NCBI GenBank assembly: GCA_024138015.1
Contig: JAMXBB010000003.1
Coordinates: forward strand, 12,032,119-12,096,118
Length of the DNA: 64,000 nucleotides
DNA from: Lumnitzera littorea
Lineage: Eukaryota; Streptophyta; Magnoliopsida; Myrtales; Combretaceae
Direction: 5' to 3'
The notes below the pieces were generated by a model that did no database searches, had not been told where the DNA came from, and saw only the letters and a program-made list of their open reading frames with translations. Below, piece by piece: positions 12,301 to 24,784 of the stretch. Positions within the stretch are counted from its first letter, which is position 1, and the number at the start of each line of letters is the position of its first letter. A program made the translations under genes and the position numbers.

Positions 12301-15053
12301 TTATAAGTCTAAAATCTCAAAAATAGATAGAAATAAGTAATTAGGGTAAAATAAGCTTAAAATAATAAAATTATCACTTATATGATTTAAATAATTATTA
12401 AATCATAAATATACTAAGAAAATGATGAAATTAATATTTTATAACTTTTTAAATTAAAATAATAAATTTTATGATGTTTTTATATTATAGTCCAAACTGC
12501 GAGTCATAACGTTGAAAACGGACCTCGCTATAAGAAAATACGCTCGAAAAAGATTAAAATGGACTATAAGTTCATAACGATCTAAACTAACACGAAAAAA
12601 TTATACATGATTAGACAAAAAGCTCGAATCGATAATTTCGTATAACTAAGTGAAGTAAAAATTACAAATTACGATACTAGTTTAGCTTTAAATTCTCAAA
12701 CTTACAACTTTCTATATTTCTTATTCTCAAATGATCTTGATTTTGACTCTAAGCTGCCATCGGATTATTACAACTCTTGAGTTGATTATGGCTGAGTGAG
12801 TTTTTTCTAATGATTTCATACGTACTTGTATTTGTAATTGGCGAATATAAATTATGATTAATAATTAAATGTTATATGATAACTATTTGTTAATGGTAAA
12901 TTTACTTTAAAGTACGATAATGTATTGATTGTTGCATAGTAGATTCGCTATGAATTGATTGTTTGTGACCTTGTTGATCACTGAATAATAAGATCTAATT
13001 TTACTTGACTAGAAAAAGTTAACTTGAAACACGCATAATCATACATCGCATAACTAATTCTAGCCATCACATTACTCAGAGGTAGCAAGAGGCCATACGT
13101 AGGTTGATTATTTGATTGTTATAGATTTCGTACGTTGCATATGTACGATATGACTTTACCCTGGCTCGCGGGATCACTAGGCATTGGAGGTGCTAACCGC
13201 CTAGTTAAGGGTCGAGTTTAGAGGCCTCTGTTTAAGGGTGAGTGAGGACTGCATGAACTTACTCACAAACATACGTAGAACTCATTTTTAATAAAACTGA
13301 GAATGGATATACCATTACATTTTAAATACGAAACACGGAGTTTCGTTATGAGATAAGTTTTAGTATGTTACCTAAATCTAATTACGCCAAAGCATCTCCA
13401 ACCCTAACTTTGGAGAGCATTAAATCTGAATTGCATGCAGTATCTGATCACCTGCATGTATTTGTTTGGCATACTGATTGACATGCATTCATTTGATTGA
13501 ATTTAATTAATGTATAACTTGATTGCTGTATAGTTGAGGGGATTATTTCATTAAGTTAGTTAGCTTATACTCTTGTAGTCTTTTTTCGCAGGACAACTTG
13601 TTCATAGAGTCGGGCCGCCGTATGCCCGAGGTTAGTTGTACATCAAGGGGTCAATATGGGAGCAAGACGTGATCGGAGTGTACTCGTGATAGTTTATTTA
13701 GATTATGGATCTGATTATGTAATAAAATGATATTGGTTTAAGTTAAGAAGTATTATAGACTTCTCATCTATAAATTCTTATATAAATAGGTTGTGTTTTA
13801 TATTTTCTTAACTTATTATTATCATGAAATGATATTGCTTACACTTGCGCAACTCTTGATTGTTAGTTGTAGCGGTAGCGGTAGCCGTAGCCGTAGCCCT
13901 AGCCATAGCCTTGTGTATTGCACAAAGAGTTGTCGATTACAAGGGAATTCAATCTACAGTCCTTTGTATAGTATACGACGACTGCCACGATTAGCCCTCT
14001 CAGGTCGTGACAATTCTAGATCATACACTTTTTACCTCTATAATTTTTAGATTTCACTTACAACCCTAAAATTATACGTGAGAACTTAGACTTTACATTA
14101 TAAAAGATTTGGTTTAGAACTTAGCTATATATCGAAAAAAGAAAAATTACATTAAAATAAAACTTCTATACAACAAATTGCATTTAATCACAACTATACA
14201 TGCAAAAGTTACATCATAGTTTCCTAATACATTAGTTCTAGTTACATCATCATTGCCTCAAGTACAATAGCATATCTATATCATTAAAAGAACTCAACAC
14301 ATCAAACAGTTCTAAGTACATAAAAACTGCAAGAGTCCATTACATAACATGGCTTAAACAAGTCAAAAGTAATTGAGTTCCCAATCCCTGTCATTGTCAA
14401 TAGAGCTAAACCATAAAAAGGTATTACATCCCACTAACTTTTGACTTTACATGCTAATAGACCTTTAGAAACTGTTATGTTGTCTAATGGAAATCAATTC
14501 TTATGTTTGTTTGCATCTATACCATCATTGCTAACTCAGGAGTAGAACTTAATACCACATAATCTGAAGTCTTAGGATATTTATAACTTCTTACTCTTCA
14601 TCATTGTGATCAATATCCTAACATTACGTTCAATCTCCTAATTTACTTCATTGATTCCCAAATGACCTTCTACTTGAGCCTCATAAGCAACTTCTGCCTA
14701 AAGTTTTACATGAGGTTTTACTTCCTCTTTTATTTTATACTTCTCAATCTGTATATCCATTTCCTCACCTTCATATGCAACTTGAATAATTGTAGCATCT
14801 AAATCATAATTGGAATTTTCTTCAGGATCCTCATCTACGTTCTTATCGTTGACATCCAATTTTCTTATGTTGTAGGGGGTTTTCTTATGATTTAATTAGG
14901 GGCTCAAGTTCATTGGATTGGAGTAGGACTTCTATATTTACTCTGTCTATAGATTGAAATCTAGGAAACCGGTAAGCAAGACTAGGAGGGCAATCTCTAA
15001 GGATCCTAGGTACTCTTATTGGTACTTGGTTAAAACTTCCAGAATGTTGGAAC
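12301..15053 (+). repeat. Second copy of 9547-12299, offset 2,754
   Basis: Every line compared is identical to the first copy: TTATAAGTCTAAAATCTC start, hexamer array, LTR end CGTGACA at 14012 followed by ATTCT, and GTTGGAAC at the end. An 85-residue frame occurs identically at 11039-11296 and 13793-14050. The lack of divergence, set against neighbouring repeats that are heavily diverged, points to an assembly overlap rather than an old duplication. Confidence 0.9.
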
Positions 15054-15628
15054 CATTATAAACAAAACTCCTTTACTCTAGTAGACACTCCATTTTTGCT
15101 ACCTTTTTATTTTAGGTTATGTTCTTTTTTTTTTGTTGGGCTAGGTTTACAAAAAAAATTTTTAAAAAATAAAAAAAAAAGTGAAAAAATTTAAAAAATT
15201 GGAAAAGTACAAAAAATTGAAAGAAAAGCAAAGTGCTAAAAGTATCTAAGTTAAGTTAGTCAATCATTTAGGGTCGGATCATGTAAAATTCAAAATATAT
15301 ATGTGATTTAATAAATTTAGAGTCTTTAAAATTTTTAGGCTTCATTGAAAAATATATACTTTAAATGGACCAGTAAAATATTTAAGTTTTTTTTTTTTAA
15401 TTAGAAAGAAAGTATGTTAACTGGATTAATTAAAATGAAACTATAGATTTATTAAATCCGAAAGTGGGGTTGAAATATAATTAGCATGTATATTTTAGGA
15501 CTATTTTAATAAGTTTGGGTCATTTTGGTCAAGTTAAGCTTGAACTTGAAAGTCAAGATTAAGGTTGGGCTTAGTTTTTGTAACTTAAGTAAAAATGAAT
15601 TGCATAAAATGATGAGAAAGACACTCAA

Positions 15629-15695
15629 CCAAGTCGGCTAGGCACATAGATCCAATGCATGGAAGGATTAGAGGTCAGGAGTTTGATTCCTCTAT
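15629..15695 (+). repeat. tRNA-like segment in T-D
   Basis: AAGTCGGCTAGGCA resembles a pol III A box and GTTTGATTCC (15681-15690) a B box. The spacing is similar to a tRNA, but no cloverleaf with paired acceptor arm can be drawn, so this is not called a tRNA gene. The same position in T-A carries GGTTCGAATC on the minus strand (49764-49773). Confidence 0.55.
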
Positions 15696-16930
15696 AGTAC
15701 GCATGTGTGCATTTTATTTTTTGGCCAAACGTACGTAACCATCATCATCTTCATCTCAATTTTTTTTTTCTTTTAGCTAAGAAAAGCTCAAAAAATGGAA
15801 GGATTGGTATATTTTCTAGAAGTTAAGATAACAACAAAGTTTATCAAATCTTGAACCAATTTTTATGGATTTGGTTGAAAGATTATTAAGTTATGATCCA
15901 AACAACTAAATCATTAAAAGATTAGTACTAATATCTATTTATCAAGGATCTTGGTAAAAACAGAAACACCTAAATCTTCTCCAGGGATTATAAAAAAAGA
16001 TTTAATTAATAAATTGATAAAAGGAGAGGATCATCAGATGGACAATTATAGCACCCCAAATTTTCATCATTCTCGCCACCTTTATCCTCTTTTAACTACA
16101 TAATAGCTACTCTAGACACACACATACACACAGTTGTGACTCTAAATCCTGACCCTCTCTTAAACTTGTGCACCAACTCCAAACCCCTTTCATGACCCAA
16201 CATTTCACATACGATACCCATCAACACACTATGCAACAACATCAACAGTAACCCTTCTCTCTCGACCATTCCTTCAAACACATTCTACAGTAATCACGCC
16301 CAACTCCATCTTCATAATCCTCATTGTAGTCATGTGTATACACAAAACATAGCATACTTTGCACACCATAGTACACGCTTGCATGAGACAACAAGCAACA
16401 CTTGTTCACACTCATAGTAGATACCATACACATTGTAACCTACTATAATAGCCCTCATCCTCTTATTTATACAGTGTTATGTACAACAGTCGCACTAACT
16501 AACCACCACTAAGCCTATGCAAGCAACCCCCTACCAATGAATACCTTCAAAATTCCGCACCACTACATCCTTGTTTGAAACCAAGCACTTCACTATACTT
16601 AGAATCATTGAAAACCCTAGGCCACACCTTTCACTCATCTCAAACAACCTACCCGTACTGTATAAGGAGGTTCAACCCGACCCACTTAGATGCTCCATAC
16701 CTAGTCTAACTAGCGCGTGTACTTGTGACCCGAGCCTAATTGATCAAATATAGTTCTTTGTATTTGGTTATAATAGCATTATCTTTAGGAAAAATATCAT
16801 TGCATGGTTAGTATTGAGATTGCATAATAAATGTCATATGTCTTTTATATTTTAATCCTTGTTTCATTAGATAAATTATTCTTAGCATAGCCTATTCGTT
16901 AATGTGGGTTTGGTTAGCCTTGCTTATTAA

Positions 16931-17494
16931 CATTATTTGTAGGTGGGTTGGTATTCTTTTATGTACATTGCATGTTTTCATGAAAATTACATGTTCCCGA
17001 ACATTGCAAGTTTCCATGTAGATGGAATATTTTCAAAATTGAGTGTATTCATCGCAATTGCATATTGCATTTTTCGATCACAATTGCATGTTTTCAATAA
17101 AATTGCACCTTCTCACAAGTTTGCATTTTTTTTAATTCACATTTTTTCATTTTAAAATTTTCTTTTTTAGAAACATTGCATTTTTCATATAATTTACATG
17201 TAAGGATTTCCTTTTTAGGGAAAATTATGTATTTTGTCAAAATTTGCATTTTTATTCAAAAATTGCATATTGCATAATTTTAGAAAATTTTTTTTTAGGA
17301 AAATTGCATACTTTTAGGTAAAATAATATCTTTTTGGATAAAATCACAGTTTTAGATAAAATTGCATCTTTTAGTATAAATTACATTGTTAGATACGATC
17401 ACATCTATTAGGATACAGTTACATACTTTTTCAGGATTTATATCTTTAGGATAAAATTTGCATCTAGATTACATATCTTAGAAGATTTGGATAG
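16931..17494 (+). repeat. Degenerate AAATTGCATTTTT array
   Basis: About fifteen variants of (A)AATTGCATnTTTT(AG), roughly every 25-40 bases, including several versions with ACATG or ACATC in place of GCAT. Two or three further units follow at 19076-19135, on the far side of the Ath2 insertion, so the array was one block before the LTR arrived. T-A and T-B lack it. Confidence 0.75.
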
Positions 17495-17499
17495 GATTA

Positions 17500-19070
17500 T
17501 GATAAGTATAGTGCATTTAAGCATAAATTAATCATAATTGTGTTTATTTCTCAAAGTTCTTGGTACTTAATTGTGTAATATATCAATTTTAGATGATTCA
17601 AAAGCAAAGAAATGGTATTTATTTAAGACAAAGTGAAGAGGAGATGAAATTATACAAGAATAAGGAGATTTGGAGCAATCATGAGCATGATAAAAGAAGA
17701 TTTGAGTGCCTAATGATCGTCACTCCCTCCATCACGGTTGTGATCAAGGGAGTGACCAAGGATGGAGCTATTTTTTCATTTATTCATCACGACTGTGACT
17801 CCACCTCAGAAGGATGATTATGCCCTCCATCACAGTTGTGATGAGGTGGAATGTTTGCAATGAGAAGATCACTCCCCTAGTTATGGGCATGATGAGAGTG
17901 GACATGACTGTTCTTCTTTAACTTTATCATACGAATCGGTGTGTGGAATAGATCTTAACACTAGGGGCTATCTTAAAGTGGTGTATTTTGGGCCCTTTGA
18001 CGAGAAAATTATAAATGCACCACAATTTTCATCAAGAGGGATGATGATCGTAATCAACATCATCAATCACATCACCAATCCACAATACACCTATTCATCC
18101 ATCTTATATTATTTTGTGTTTTGTTAAGTTGTTCTTCAGTATAATCATTAGTGTAAATTGTATTCTTCTTAGAACTACTCAAGAGAGATGAAGAGATTCA
18201 TTGTTGTGCATTGTGAGACTTCTATAATGGAATTAAAAAAGGGTTTTTACTTTCTACTTATTCCATGTTTTGTTTCCTTTTAATTATGATTTTTTTTTTT
18301 TAGTTTATGTTATTGTTTTATCATGCATGAGTAATACGTTAGGACTTACTACATCTACTTAGTATGATTAAGTGTATGGAATAGTAGTTTCCTAATGTTG
18401 TTATTCCTAATGAATTTAACTTAATTAATCTAAGTATGGTATAGTGCATGACATTGACTTAGGTGATATTTCAATAGAATATGTTGAGAGATAATTCTAT
18501 TAAATAGATCTAACTCATTAAAACAACTTACTCTTGATAATAAATATATTATTAGGAAAGTTGTTGCATTCTTAGGGAAATCGATAAATTAACATGACAT
18601 TAATGCAATCCGAACTAGCTATTAATTTAGAAGAGATTCTAATAGATATAATTAGGATTAGAAGTAAGTAATTCTGAGAAGAATACTTGCATATCTATAA
18701 TTTCCTGTAGAAAACAAGTATTAGGATAAAAAGTATATTAGTTGTATCATATTAAGGGGTGAAGCAAGTTTGTATATTAATCATTATAGTGTTAATAGTT
18801 TCTATAGCATTTGTCTTAGATAAAAGTTATAGTGGATTAGTGTAGTTTAGCTAATAGTTTAGAGTTTTAGTCATTAATTACTTGATAAATTTGGTTGCTA
18901 GATTATAGGAAGATTAATTAGTATTAGTGCTTGTATTCGTTTCTAGTGGAGACGACCCTATACTCATCTATGCTATGAAACGATAGGTACACTTGCCTAT
19001 TGAATCGAGTTAAGGATAGAATATAGGTTTATAAATTATAAAACTTGGAAGCTCTATTTATAGGCGATTA
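17500..19070 (+). mobile_element. Athila-like solo LTR (Ath2), target duplication GATTA
   Basis: This 1,571-base unit starts TGATAAGTATAGTGCATTT and ends GGCGATTA, flanked by GATTA at 17495-17499 and 19071-19075. It matches the Ath1 LTR read on the minus strand: the start TGATAAAGGCATATTT, the shared words TTGGTACTTAA and GATTCAAA in the first 130 bases, and the region ahead of the end (CGACCCTATACTC, then TACACTTGC) equivalent to CGAGGGATCTACAACC and TATACTTGC. It contains imperfect inverted words around GGTTGTGATCAAGGGAGTGA. No internal region remains. Confidence 0.85.
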
Positions 19071-21759
19071 GATTACATATTTTCCATTAAATTTGCATTT
19101 TTTAACAATTTAGGCATTTTAGGGATTTTTCTAGAAAAATTATTTTATCACTTAGTTGGTTTTTTATAAAATAAAAATCTTAATTTAGAATATTTTTGAA
19201 ATTAAGGTTCATTAGGGTTTTTCAAAAATTGGGAATAAAATTAGGGCTTTCTTAAGATTTTTCTTAAATAAAAATAAAGGGATAAAAACGTAAACCTGGC
19301 CATTTTAAAAAAAATAAAAAATAAAAAAAATTAACACACTAAAGTTTTATAAAAAAAAAATTCAGATGTATAGCTAGTTTGATCCTAATTAATGGGTATG
19401 TCGTCATCTTTAGAGATATCGTAAAATTTGTAAAATATCTTGTTTTATTTTTTTATTTTTAGGGAAAATTCATAATAAAAAATTTCATTTTTATGCATTT
19501 TCACATTTCTATATATTCACTTTTTTAGAAAAATTATAAAAATAAAGGCTTGTTAGTTATTTTCTTTTTTCAAATTTTATATGGTGACTTTTGTCTTAAT
19601 ATGTTAGTCCTTAAGCTCATTCTTTTAGTTAAATTTTTTGAAAAATTAATTTTTTTTAGAAAATTCATGGACTAGTAGAGGGTTTTCCCACTTGAAAATA
19701 CTAATTTAACTTTTTATTAATTTTATTGGTTGGCAACTCCGATTTATTTTTAAATTTTATTAAAAACATTTTTTCAAAAAAAAAAATGTTTTTATTTCCT
19801 TAATTTAATGTCGAGTAATCTATTTTAAGTATTCTAGGCTTAATATAGGTTAAATTAAGGAAAATCAAAATAGAGCTCGATAACTCTACATGTATCTTTT
19901 CCCAAAAGCTATAATAATACTATAAGACTCCTGTTCCTTATTCGTTATCTTTCAATTATCTACTAACTATAAGATAATTCTTGCGATATGTATGTGTGAT
20001 CTCATCAAGAGTATAAGACTTCCTTCATATAGCCCATCTAAAAACAAATTTTATGATCCAAACCCTATAGTCTACAAGTGACTCTTTTCCATCCATTATA
20101 ATGTAACCCAGAGATATACTGCTCATGCTTACGAATTGATAAGCAATCAGAGTTAGATTCATGTAAGCTCCTAAAAATCCTTTTAGGGCAATTGTATTCA
20201 GATTTAGAGCCTTTAAGAAAATTTATCTGTTTGAGCCTAGACTTTACGATTATGTTAGAAAAGCTAATTGAAGTGATCTAGTGAAGTTTCATTTTAAAAA
20301 TAATTTCATAAAACCCCAATTTTAGCTTTAGAAGTGTACTTATTTAATATAACGTAAAACTCATTGGAATCCTTAAAATTGAGCTTGAAATGTAATGAGG
20401 ACCTAGAGATAAGTTGTTTAAGTGATAAAAGTGAATAATATTGGCATAAATACCATATGAATGTATATATATATATATATATATATTTATGAATATGGCT
20501 AGTATATATAATAAATATACCTGTAAATTAATCCGAAATTATATAAATATATATAATAAGTGATAAATTCAAAAAATTAAAAAGAGAATATATCTTAAAT
20601 ATTAATAACATAAGTAAAACATCATTACTTGAATATGATTACTCATTACATGTATCATTTATATAAGATATGAACTTGTATATTAACAAAACTATTAAAT
20701 ATTAATATATTACATATAAAACAAAAAAATACCTTAAAATATCATCTAAAACTCATTTAAAAATTTGAGAACAACCTAGATTCAACAAGAAATCACCGTA
20801 CAACAACCTAAAAAGCATCAAGCAACTACATTAAAAGTTAATTAGCTAAAAAAAATGACACCTCCCACTTGATTTTCATCCATTAAATTAAATTAAAAAA
20901 AAATACTTAAGGTCTAAGAAGAATTTCAACCGATCTAAACTACAATAAATAGGGCTTCAAGACTCAAGTTACACACTTTAGAAACTTAGGACACCAAAAG
21001 AAAAATCAAAAGAAATTAATAGAAAATAGGAAAACAATTAGAAAAACAAGATACTTTGCTGCTCCATTGCAATTCCCAACCCAAATGACAACTCGCTAGT
21101 GCGCTTGACCAACCACCAATGGAGGAGCCATTACCTATCACTGTTGACAACCACCCAATTGACCACCAGAGCTCTAATGAACAATGAATTCCTTTTTTAG
21201 GTATGTTTTTTAATTAAATTCTAAAAAATTAAATTATGTAGGAAAATTATGAAAAAATTTATTCCTACGTTATTTTAGATGTACTTTCATGTTGTATAAT
21301 TATTTTGATAAAATTTTAAATATTTTATGTACCATGCATTATTCATCCGAATTTTCAAATTTAAAATAAATATATCATATGATATTATTTAAGGCGCAAA
21401 ATTTTTCTATAGGTTTCCTATTTTATCTAGTTTGATATTATATAGCTTGATTTTAATTTCATACATATATAGTATTTATTGTATTTTTTACCCTAAAATT
21501 GGCAAAAATAGGCATTTTTCCAAATAAATTAGTTTTTACAAAAATAATTGATGAATTTGGCATATGATGACTTTTGAAACTTATAATGAAAATAGGATAA
21601 GTGGGAATTTATTTTGTCTAAAAATAATATTATTTGCTTAATTAATCATAATTTAGAGGGAAAAAAATGTAATTTCACATACATAGTCGATAAACTCAAT
21701 TGCATAAAACAAGTTCTTGGCTAAATTCTATATATATATATATATATATATTTAGTTTA

Positions 21760-24700
21760 TGTAAGCCTCATAACCAACTACTTAGGGTTCTGATCAACTA
21801 AAGGATTCGATCGAGTCTAAATTATAAAATAAAGCTAAAAATATCAGTAAAAATGATCCTGTAAGTTTGAATTTAAGAAAATAAGTAATAAAATAAAAAA
21901 ATATAAAATTTTCAAATTTTAAGTATATTACTCATTATTTATTGAAAATGCATAAAATATATTTTGATAATTAACGAATTACTAGAAATAAATTATATGC
22001 ACACTAAAACTCATAAAATAACTTAAATAATATTTAATAATATTTATTTGTATTATATATGAATTTACATGTAGGTAGAAATTGCGTAATTACTTAAAAT
22101 ATGTTAAATGTGCTAAAATAATTAAATAAAATTCATAATTAATTAAGAAAAAATAAAGAAAAATAAAAAAATGAGGAAAATTCTAGAAAGTAGTTGTGAT
22201 AATCTGGAATTGAAGAAACAAAATTAATCAATTAAAATGCAACAAATAGAAAGTGAAAAAAAGAAGAGATAAGACAATTGTCTTGTTTAATTAATGCACA
22301 ATAATTCCCCAAGACCTCTATAAATACCCCAAATTTTTCAGAAGCTCATTTTGGATGTTTGGAACTTTAGAAAATTAGAGAGAGGAGAAATTGAGAAGAA
22401 ATTAGGGTTTTACAAAAAATTACAAAAAAATTGCACAGTTGGGGCTTCTAAGTAGAACCTGGACCTGACGAGCACCTGAGAGTGGATGGCCACTACCGCT
22501 ACATGTTGGTGGTAGCATCTAGATTGTTTGACAAGGCCACGGTAGCTCGCGATGGCTGGAGCTACTTATACATGTGAGTCCGATTTCTAACTCGATTTTG
22601 TTTAATTTTGTAAAAATATTAAATATTCTTAGAAAATTATGAAACTTGTTATTCTGGAATATTTTTGTATATAATTTTTAGGAAAAATATTATTTTGATG
22701 AAAATATATCTCATGATACATAGTTCTTAAGAAATTGAACAAAACCGAACATGCTTATAATTAGAAATAAATAACCTTAGGAGTGTAGTTTTGAGCCCAA
22801 AATTTTTATGTAGACTACTTAGATGATATAAAACAGTGCCATGAAGCCTTTTTTCAAAAAGTAATTTTCAAAATTTTTAGATAATTTTTAGGCCTTAAAA
22901 TGATGCATAAAATGGGTTATTTTTTGTTAATTAAGTAATTAAATGGTTAATTATTGGTTTAGTAAATCATTATATGTTTTAAGATGTTCAAATCTGATGA
23001 AGTATGATATTTGTATCCCTTAGGGTATTAGATGTAGTTATTAGGGTAATTATGTAGTAAATAAGTAATAGGGAATAATACCAAATTTTATGTTAATTTT
23101 GTAAATTAGGATAATTAGGTGTAAAATCTGATTTGGGATGAATTTAGAAATTTTGAAATGTTAATTGATGTTGGGAGATAGTAATTAGAGTGATAGAAAT
23201 ATTAAATGTGTATTTTGTATATAATAGATGATAATACATAATATGTAATATTAGAAATATAATAAATAGAAGATATTAGGATAAAAATTGATATTATATA
23301 AATAATAAGAATATATAATAAATTTGATAGAAAACTTAAATTTAGGTAATTATATGAGAAATATAAAAATTTTTCACATCAAGAGTAAATTTGGTATACT
23401 AAGAAGGATTTAAGTGTACTGGATGGAATAAAATATTGACTAGGGGTAATTATGGTATTTAGTATACTCGAAAATGATGTGATTAATTTCACATTATGGG
23501 TTGAAACGAGTTTTTAGAATTTGTGCATAAAACTATATTTAGAAACTGAATTAGAACCAAATTTAGAAATCGATACAGAAACTGAACTAGAATCTAACCC
23601 CAAACCAAGAATATTGTAAAAGATTTGGGAATCTAGATAATTGGACATATTAAACCCTAAACTAAGGATAAAAGGAACTCATAACAATTATATGAAAACT
23701 GAGACAACGTTGGTATTATAGGGATCATTGGCGATGGGCTGAATGAGTCCAATTTCAAGTAAGCAAGTGAGGAGTTGAGGTAAGTTGGGATTAATACGGT
23801 GTTGTATTTTGGAGGCTTGAAATTGTACTTGATTATGCTTGTTCTGAGTTGATGATGTGATTTTTGATTTGTTGCTTAGCTTATATTGTATGATTTGTAT
23901 GAAATGATTGATCATTTTAAACTGGACCTAATCAAATATACGACCTATAATCATAAATTGGATTTGCATAGCAACCCATTAGGGAATACATAGGATTTTC
24001 CAACCAAATACCAACCCCTTTGAAAGGAATAGTGCCGGATAGCATAATGGGTCCCTTCTTTATCCTTAGTCGAACTAAGTGATGGGTGAGGAGGTCGCGG
24101 CAAGGGTGAAGTCAATGGTTTGAAGATAGTTGCAGGATGAGTGATGTCTCTATTGCATAAGCCTGGGTTTGGTCATGAGCTGTTGCATTAATGGCAACTC
24201 CTCAACCTGGATTAAAGCGGGCGCAATTTCTTAAATCTCACGACAGGCTAGACAACGTCGTATGATGGCATTTGTTTGAACATGCATTGCACCTAATATT
24301 TTGGTTGATAACCTTGTTTGTGTTTGTGATATAGTTTTAAGTCTCCATCCTAACTTACTGAACCGTGGTTGCTCATATCCTTATAATCGTTGTTGCAAGT
24401 GCTAGCGATGAAGTGGCCTATAATCACCTTAATGCTAGCAACTGCGGGATCCTAGGGAGTGAGGATGTAAATAGAAGACCAAATTCATTCTTTAGTTAGA
24501 ATTATTTTAAAGCTTTTAACATTAGATTACAAATTATTCAATTAGATTGTGAATAGATTGCTAAATCTTGTAAATATACTCAGATTAATTTACTGTGAAT
24601 ATTTATTTTTCTTAAATTCACAAGTAAACAATTTATTTAATTTATCAGCTATTTACTTTAAAGCGGGTTAGTCGTGGATGCTTTGTGTAGATCTGGTCTA

Positions 24701-24784
24701 AGTTAGTAGTTGTAAAGCTAACTTCTATCTTAGAATAGTTTGCACGGTGAGGTTGTTACAACTTTACCACTTCGGGGCGTGACA
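21760..24784 (+). mobile_element. S-family solo LTR (S4), target duplication GTTTA
   Basis: This 3,025-base unit starts TGTAAGCCTCATAACC and ends GGGGCGTGACA, with GTTTA at 21755-21759 and 24785-24789. It contains a TATA box at 22319-22326, followed by the leader that begins window copy S1. No primer site or coding region lies inside, so it is a solo LTR. It sits within the larger S3 LTR, so it is the younger of the two. Confidence 0.92.
22319..22326 (+). promoter_or_regulatory. TATA box of S4 LTR
   Basis: TATAAATA in CCTCTATAAATACCCC, about 560 bases into the LTR. Downstream sequence is the conserved leader shared with window base 1 onward, consistent with transcription starting near 22350. 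Confidence 0.65.

Larger units (their letters stand above)
15079..19890 (+). mobile_element. T-family unit (T-D), interrupted by Ath2 solo LTR
   Basis: Read on the plus strand it matches the reverse complement of T-A (47581-50251) and T-B: the start AGACACTCCATTTTTGC against TGTGAACACCTAATTTTTGC, a tRNA-like segment at 15629-15695, a CT/CA-rich leader at 16080-16560, then AATGGGTATGTCGTCATC at 19390 (the CTACGTACCC...ATCAGAC landmark of T-A, reversed), GTTGGCAACTCC at 19730 and a likely end at CTCTACA (19890). A solo Athila-like LTR plus duplication (17495-19075) is nested within. Net length without it is about 3.2 kb. No matched target duplication was found. No coding region is seen, and frames on either strand are low complexity. 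Confidence 0.7.

Noticed and set aside
11039..14050. Identical 85-codon frames at 11039-11296 and 13793-14050, which might look like a conserved gene pair
   Set aside because: Identity comes from the duplicated block; the frame covers LTR DNA and the GTAGCN hexamer array.
16096..16753. Frames on both strands with many His/Cys/Met residues
   Set aside because: They fall in the CA/CT-rich leader of T-D and have no domain or conserved counterpart.
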